This document shows, piece by piece, positions 61,998-64,000 of a stretch of 64,000 nt of DNA; within the stretch, counting starts at the first letter, position 1, and each line of letters starts with the position of its first letter. This DNA comes from CATQHD01 sp965202675 (GTDB taxonomy: Bacteria > Actinomycetota > Acidimicrobiia > Spongiisociales > Spongiisociaceae), in assembly GCA_965202675.1 (NCBI GenBank), contig OZ241842.1:868001-932000 (forward strand), read 5' to 3'. Under the pieces are notes generated by a model that was not told the DNA's origin, ran no database searches, and saw only the letters and a program-made list of their open reading frames with translations. The position numbers and the translations under genes were made by a program.

Positions 61998-63421
61998 CAG
62001 GTGGCCGGCCCTTCTATCTCGCGGGCCTTGCGCATGGCGTCCTCGGCGCCGCCCACCATGTAGAAGGCCTGCTCCGGCAGGTGGTCCATCTCGCCGTCGA
62101 GCACCATCTTGAAGGAGGAGATGGTCTCCTCCCGAGAGGTGTACACCCCGGCCTGGCCGGTGAACTGCTCGGCCACGAACATCGGCTGGGACAGGAACCG
62201 CTGGATCCTCCGCGCCCGCGCCACGATGAGCTTGTCCTCCTCGGACAGCTCGTCCACCCCGAGGATGGCGATGATGTCCTGCAGGTCCTTGTAGCGCTGG
62301 AGCACCCGCTGCACGTCGGTGGCCACCTCGTAGTGGTCCCGCCCCACGATCTGGGGGTCGAGCGCCCGGCTGGTCGAGTCGAGCGGATCCACCGCCGGGT
62401 AGATGCCCAGGGCGGTGAGCGGACGGCTCAGCACCGTGGTGGCGTCGAGATGGGCGAAGGCGGTGTGGGGCGCCGGGTCGGTGATGTCGTCAGCGGGCAC
62501 GTAGATCGCCTGCATGGAGGTGATCGACCGCCCCTTCAGCGAGGTGATCCTCTCCTGGAGGACCCCCATCTCCCCGGCCAGGGTCGGCTGGTAACCCACC
62601 GCCGAGGGCATCCGGCCCAGCAGCGTGGAGACCTCCGAACCGGCCTGGGTGAACCGGAAGATGTTGTCGATGAACAGCAGCACGTCCTGGCGCTGCACAT
62701 CCCGGAAGTATTCGGCCATGGTCAGGGCGGATAGGGCCACCCGCAGGCGCACCCCGGGCGGCTCGTCCATCTGCCCGAACACCAGGGCCGCCTGGTTGAT
62801 CACCCCCGTCTCGGACATCTCCAGGAACAGGTCGTTGCCCTCCCTGGTGCGCTCCCCGACCCCGGCGAACACCGACACCCCGTCGTGCTGGGTGGCCACC
62901 CGGTTGATCATCTCCTGGATGAGCACCGTCTTGCCGACTCCGGCCCCTCCGAACAGGCCGATCTTGCCGCCCCGCAGGTAGGGGCAGATCAGGTCGAGCA
63001 CCTTGATGCCGGTCTCGAAGATCTCCTTGGTGGGCTCCACGTCCTCGAAGGGCGGCGCCTCCCGGTGGATCGGCCAGCGCTCCCCGGCGAACTCCTTGTC
63101 CGGCGCGTCGAGCGAAGCCCCCCACATGTTGAAGATGTGGCCGAGCGTCTGGTCGCCGACCGGAACGGAGATGGGCGCCCCGGTGTTGCGGACCGGCGCC
63201 CCCCGCACCAGCCCGTCGGTGGGGGCCATGGCCACCGCCCTCACCCGGCTGCGGCCCAGGTGCTGGGCCACCTCGGCGATCACCCTCTTGTGGTCGCCTT
63301 CCACATCGAATTCGATTTCCAGCGCATGCAGCACCTCCGGCAGGCCGTCCCGCGGGAACTCCACGTCCACTACCGGCCCGGCTACCTTGCTGATGCGCCC
63401 TACGCTGACCGCTTCTGCCAT
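61997..63421 (-). CDS. atpD: ATP synthase beta subunit
   Basis: 474 aa, the normal length. The P-loop GGAGVGKTVLIQEMIN, the catalytic-Glu segment GERTREGNDLF, LLFIDNIFRFTQAGSEVSTLLGRMPSAVGYQPT and the C-terminal DELSEEDK are all present. It makes the catalytic sites of F1. It is in the usual order atpG-atpD-atpC. Confidence 0.97.
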   Translation of the reverse strand: MAEAVSVGRISKVAGPVVDVEFPRDGLPEVLHALEIEFDVEGDHKRVIAEVAQHLGRSRVRAVAMAPTDGLVRGAPVRNTGAPISVPVGDQTLGHIFNMWGASLDAPDKEFAGERWPIHREAPPFEDVEPTKEIFETGIKVLDLICPYLRGGKIGLFGGAGVGKTVLIQEMINRVATQHDGVSVFAGVGERTREGNDLFLEMSETGVINQAALVFGQMDEPPGVRLRVALSALTMAEYFRDVQRQDVLLFIDNIFRFTQAGSEVSTLLGRMPSAVGYQPTLAGEMGVLQERITSLKGRSITSMQAIYVPADDITDPAPHTAFAHLDATTVLSRPLTALGIYPAVDPLDSTSRALDPQIVGRDHYEVATDVQRVLQRYKDLQDIIAILGVDELSEEDKLIVARARRIQRFLSQPMFVAEQFTGQAGVYTSREETISSFKMVLDGEMDHLPEQAFYMVGGAEDAMRKAREIEGPAT

Positions 63422-63434
63422 ATTCGCTCCCGTT

Positions 63435-64000
63435 TCATCCCGCGGCGGACAGCGCCTGCGCGCCGCCCACGATCTCGGCTATCTCGGTGGTTATCTCGGC
63501 CTGCCGCGCCTGGTTGGCGGTCCGGCCCAGCACCTTGATGAGTTCTTCGGCGTTCTCGGTGGCCGACTTCATGGCCCTCTGCCGGCTGGCGTGCTCGGAG
63601 GCCGAACTCTCCAGCAGCTGGCCGTAGACGGCCGACTCCACGTACCTGGGCAGCAACCGCCCCAGTATGGCGGCGGGGTCCGGCTCGTACTCGTAGGAGA
63701 CCGCCGCCCCCCCGCCCCGCTGCCCGCCCCCGCCTTCTCCGGCGTCCTCGTCCTCCGGCGGGCTGACTGGCAGCAGCTCGACCCGCGCCGGGTGATAGGA
63801 GAGGGCCGATCTGTAGATCGTGTAGAACACCTCCACGGCGTCCACCGCCCCCGCTTCGTAGTCCTCCATCAGCGCCTCCCCCACCGCCTTGGCGTCCGCA
63901 TAGGCGGGCTGGTCGGTCACCCCCAGGAAGCTGCGGGCTATGTCGTAGCCGCGGAAGGAGAAGAAGGTCTGTGCCTTCTTGCCCACCGCGTAGAGGCTCA
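63435..64000 (-). CDS. atpG: ATP synthase gamma subunit, C-terminal part
   Basis: About 188 residues; the gene runs off the right edge, so the start is missing. The final sequence SSASEHASRQRAMKSATENAEELIKVLGRTANQARQAEITTEIAEIVGGAQAL is the conserved C-terminal helix of the gamma shaft. An acidic glycine-rich insertion (PPEDEDAGEGGGGQRGGGA) in the middle is longer than usual. It lies 13 bp upstream of atpD. Confidence 0.93.
   Translation of the reverse strand, partial: SLYAVGKKAQTFFSFRGYDIARSFLGVTDQPAYADAKAVGEALMEDYEAGAVDAVEVFYTIYRSALSYHPARVELLPVSPPEDEDAGEGGGGQRGGGAAVSYEYEPDPAAILGRLLPRYVESAVYGQLLESSASEHASRQRAMKSATENAEELIKVLGRTANQARQAEITTEIAEIVGGAQALSAAG

Overview
The window looks like chromosomal DNA of a GC-rich actinobacterium. 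The lineage markers seen are a WhiB regulator, a DUF3107 protein, an Mrp ATPase without the CxxC pair (as in actinobacteria), a bacterial Ku, and tRNA genes with no encoded CCA. The SLH proteins, hydroxyproline genes and many starts without a Shine-Dalgarno would suit an Acidimicrobiia-like organism, but that placement is inference. Most of the window is compact, mostly minus-strand housekeeping clusters, interrupted by short accessory patches with lower GC, mobile-element remnants and repeats.

Layout. 0-4.4 kb: tRNA-Arg, ku, DUF3107, whiB, a LysM protein, yjbQ and a frameshifted prs. 4.4-14 kb: glmU, tRNA-Gln, ispE, rsmA, tatD, rsmI, a lipoprotein, a succinate-semialdehyde-type dehydrogenase and a phosphohexomutase, many with 1-4 bp overlaps. 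14-20.5 kb: a very large SLH/FG-GAP surface protein and two exported proteins of unknown function. 20.5-25.2 kb: a hydroxyproline epimerase/amino-acid oxidase pair, a site-2 protease, a YczE-like membrane protein, a ferredoxin and tRNA-Ala. 25.3-26.9 kb: a low-GC nuclease-like gene and an IS1380 remnant. 26.8-33.4 kb: a translin-like protein, moaC, moeA, galU, plsY, fmdB, mobA and a SAF-domain protein. 33.5-38 kb: a one-polypeptide restriction-modification enzyme and an AAA/DUF4143 ATPase, with mobA and the SAF gene, lying between two inverted copies of an intergenic repeat. 38.3-49 kb: uppP, mrp, aconitase, an IS481 transposase, HU, malate and isocitrate dehydrogenases and a MenC-like enzyme. 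49-52.3 kb: a broken Fic gene fused to an IS1380 remnant, a small inverted-repeat segment and a decayed IS1380 copy. 52.3-58 kb: folD, purH, an orphan membrane protein, sucD and sucC. 58-64 kb: an SLH/RCC1-repeat protein, a B12-binding mutase subunit, transaldolase, a 59-aa ORF, and atpC, atpD and part of atpG.

Functionally the window carries a large part of the oxidative TCA cycle (acnA, icd, sucCD, mdh), the end of the ATP synthase operon, cell-wall precursor genes (glmU, uppP, galU), molybdenum cofactor genes (moaC, moeA, mobA), purine/folate genes and rRNA methylation genes.

Three things stand out. First, the large SLH protein gene carries a 12-G tract within its apparent -35/-10 spacer and an 11-G tract in its signal-peptide region, the layout of a phase-variable surface antigen. 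Second, a family of about 240-295 bp intergenic repeats (four copies) shares a conserved 8-bp-stem hairpin and matches no element I recognise. Third, several genes have a TANNNT -10 box exactly 6-7 nt before the start codon and no Shine-Dalgarno, which implies leaderless mRNAs.
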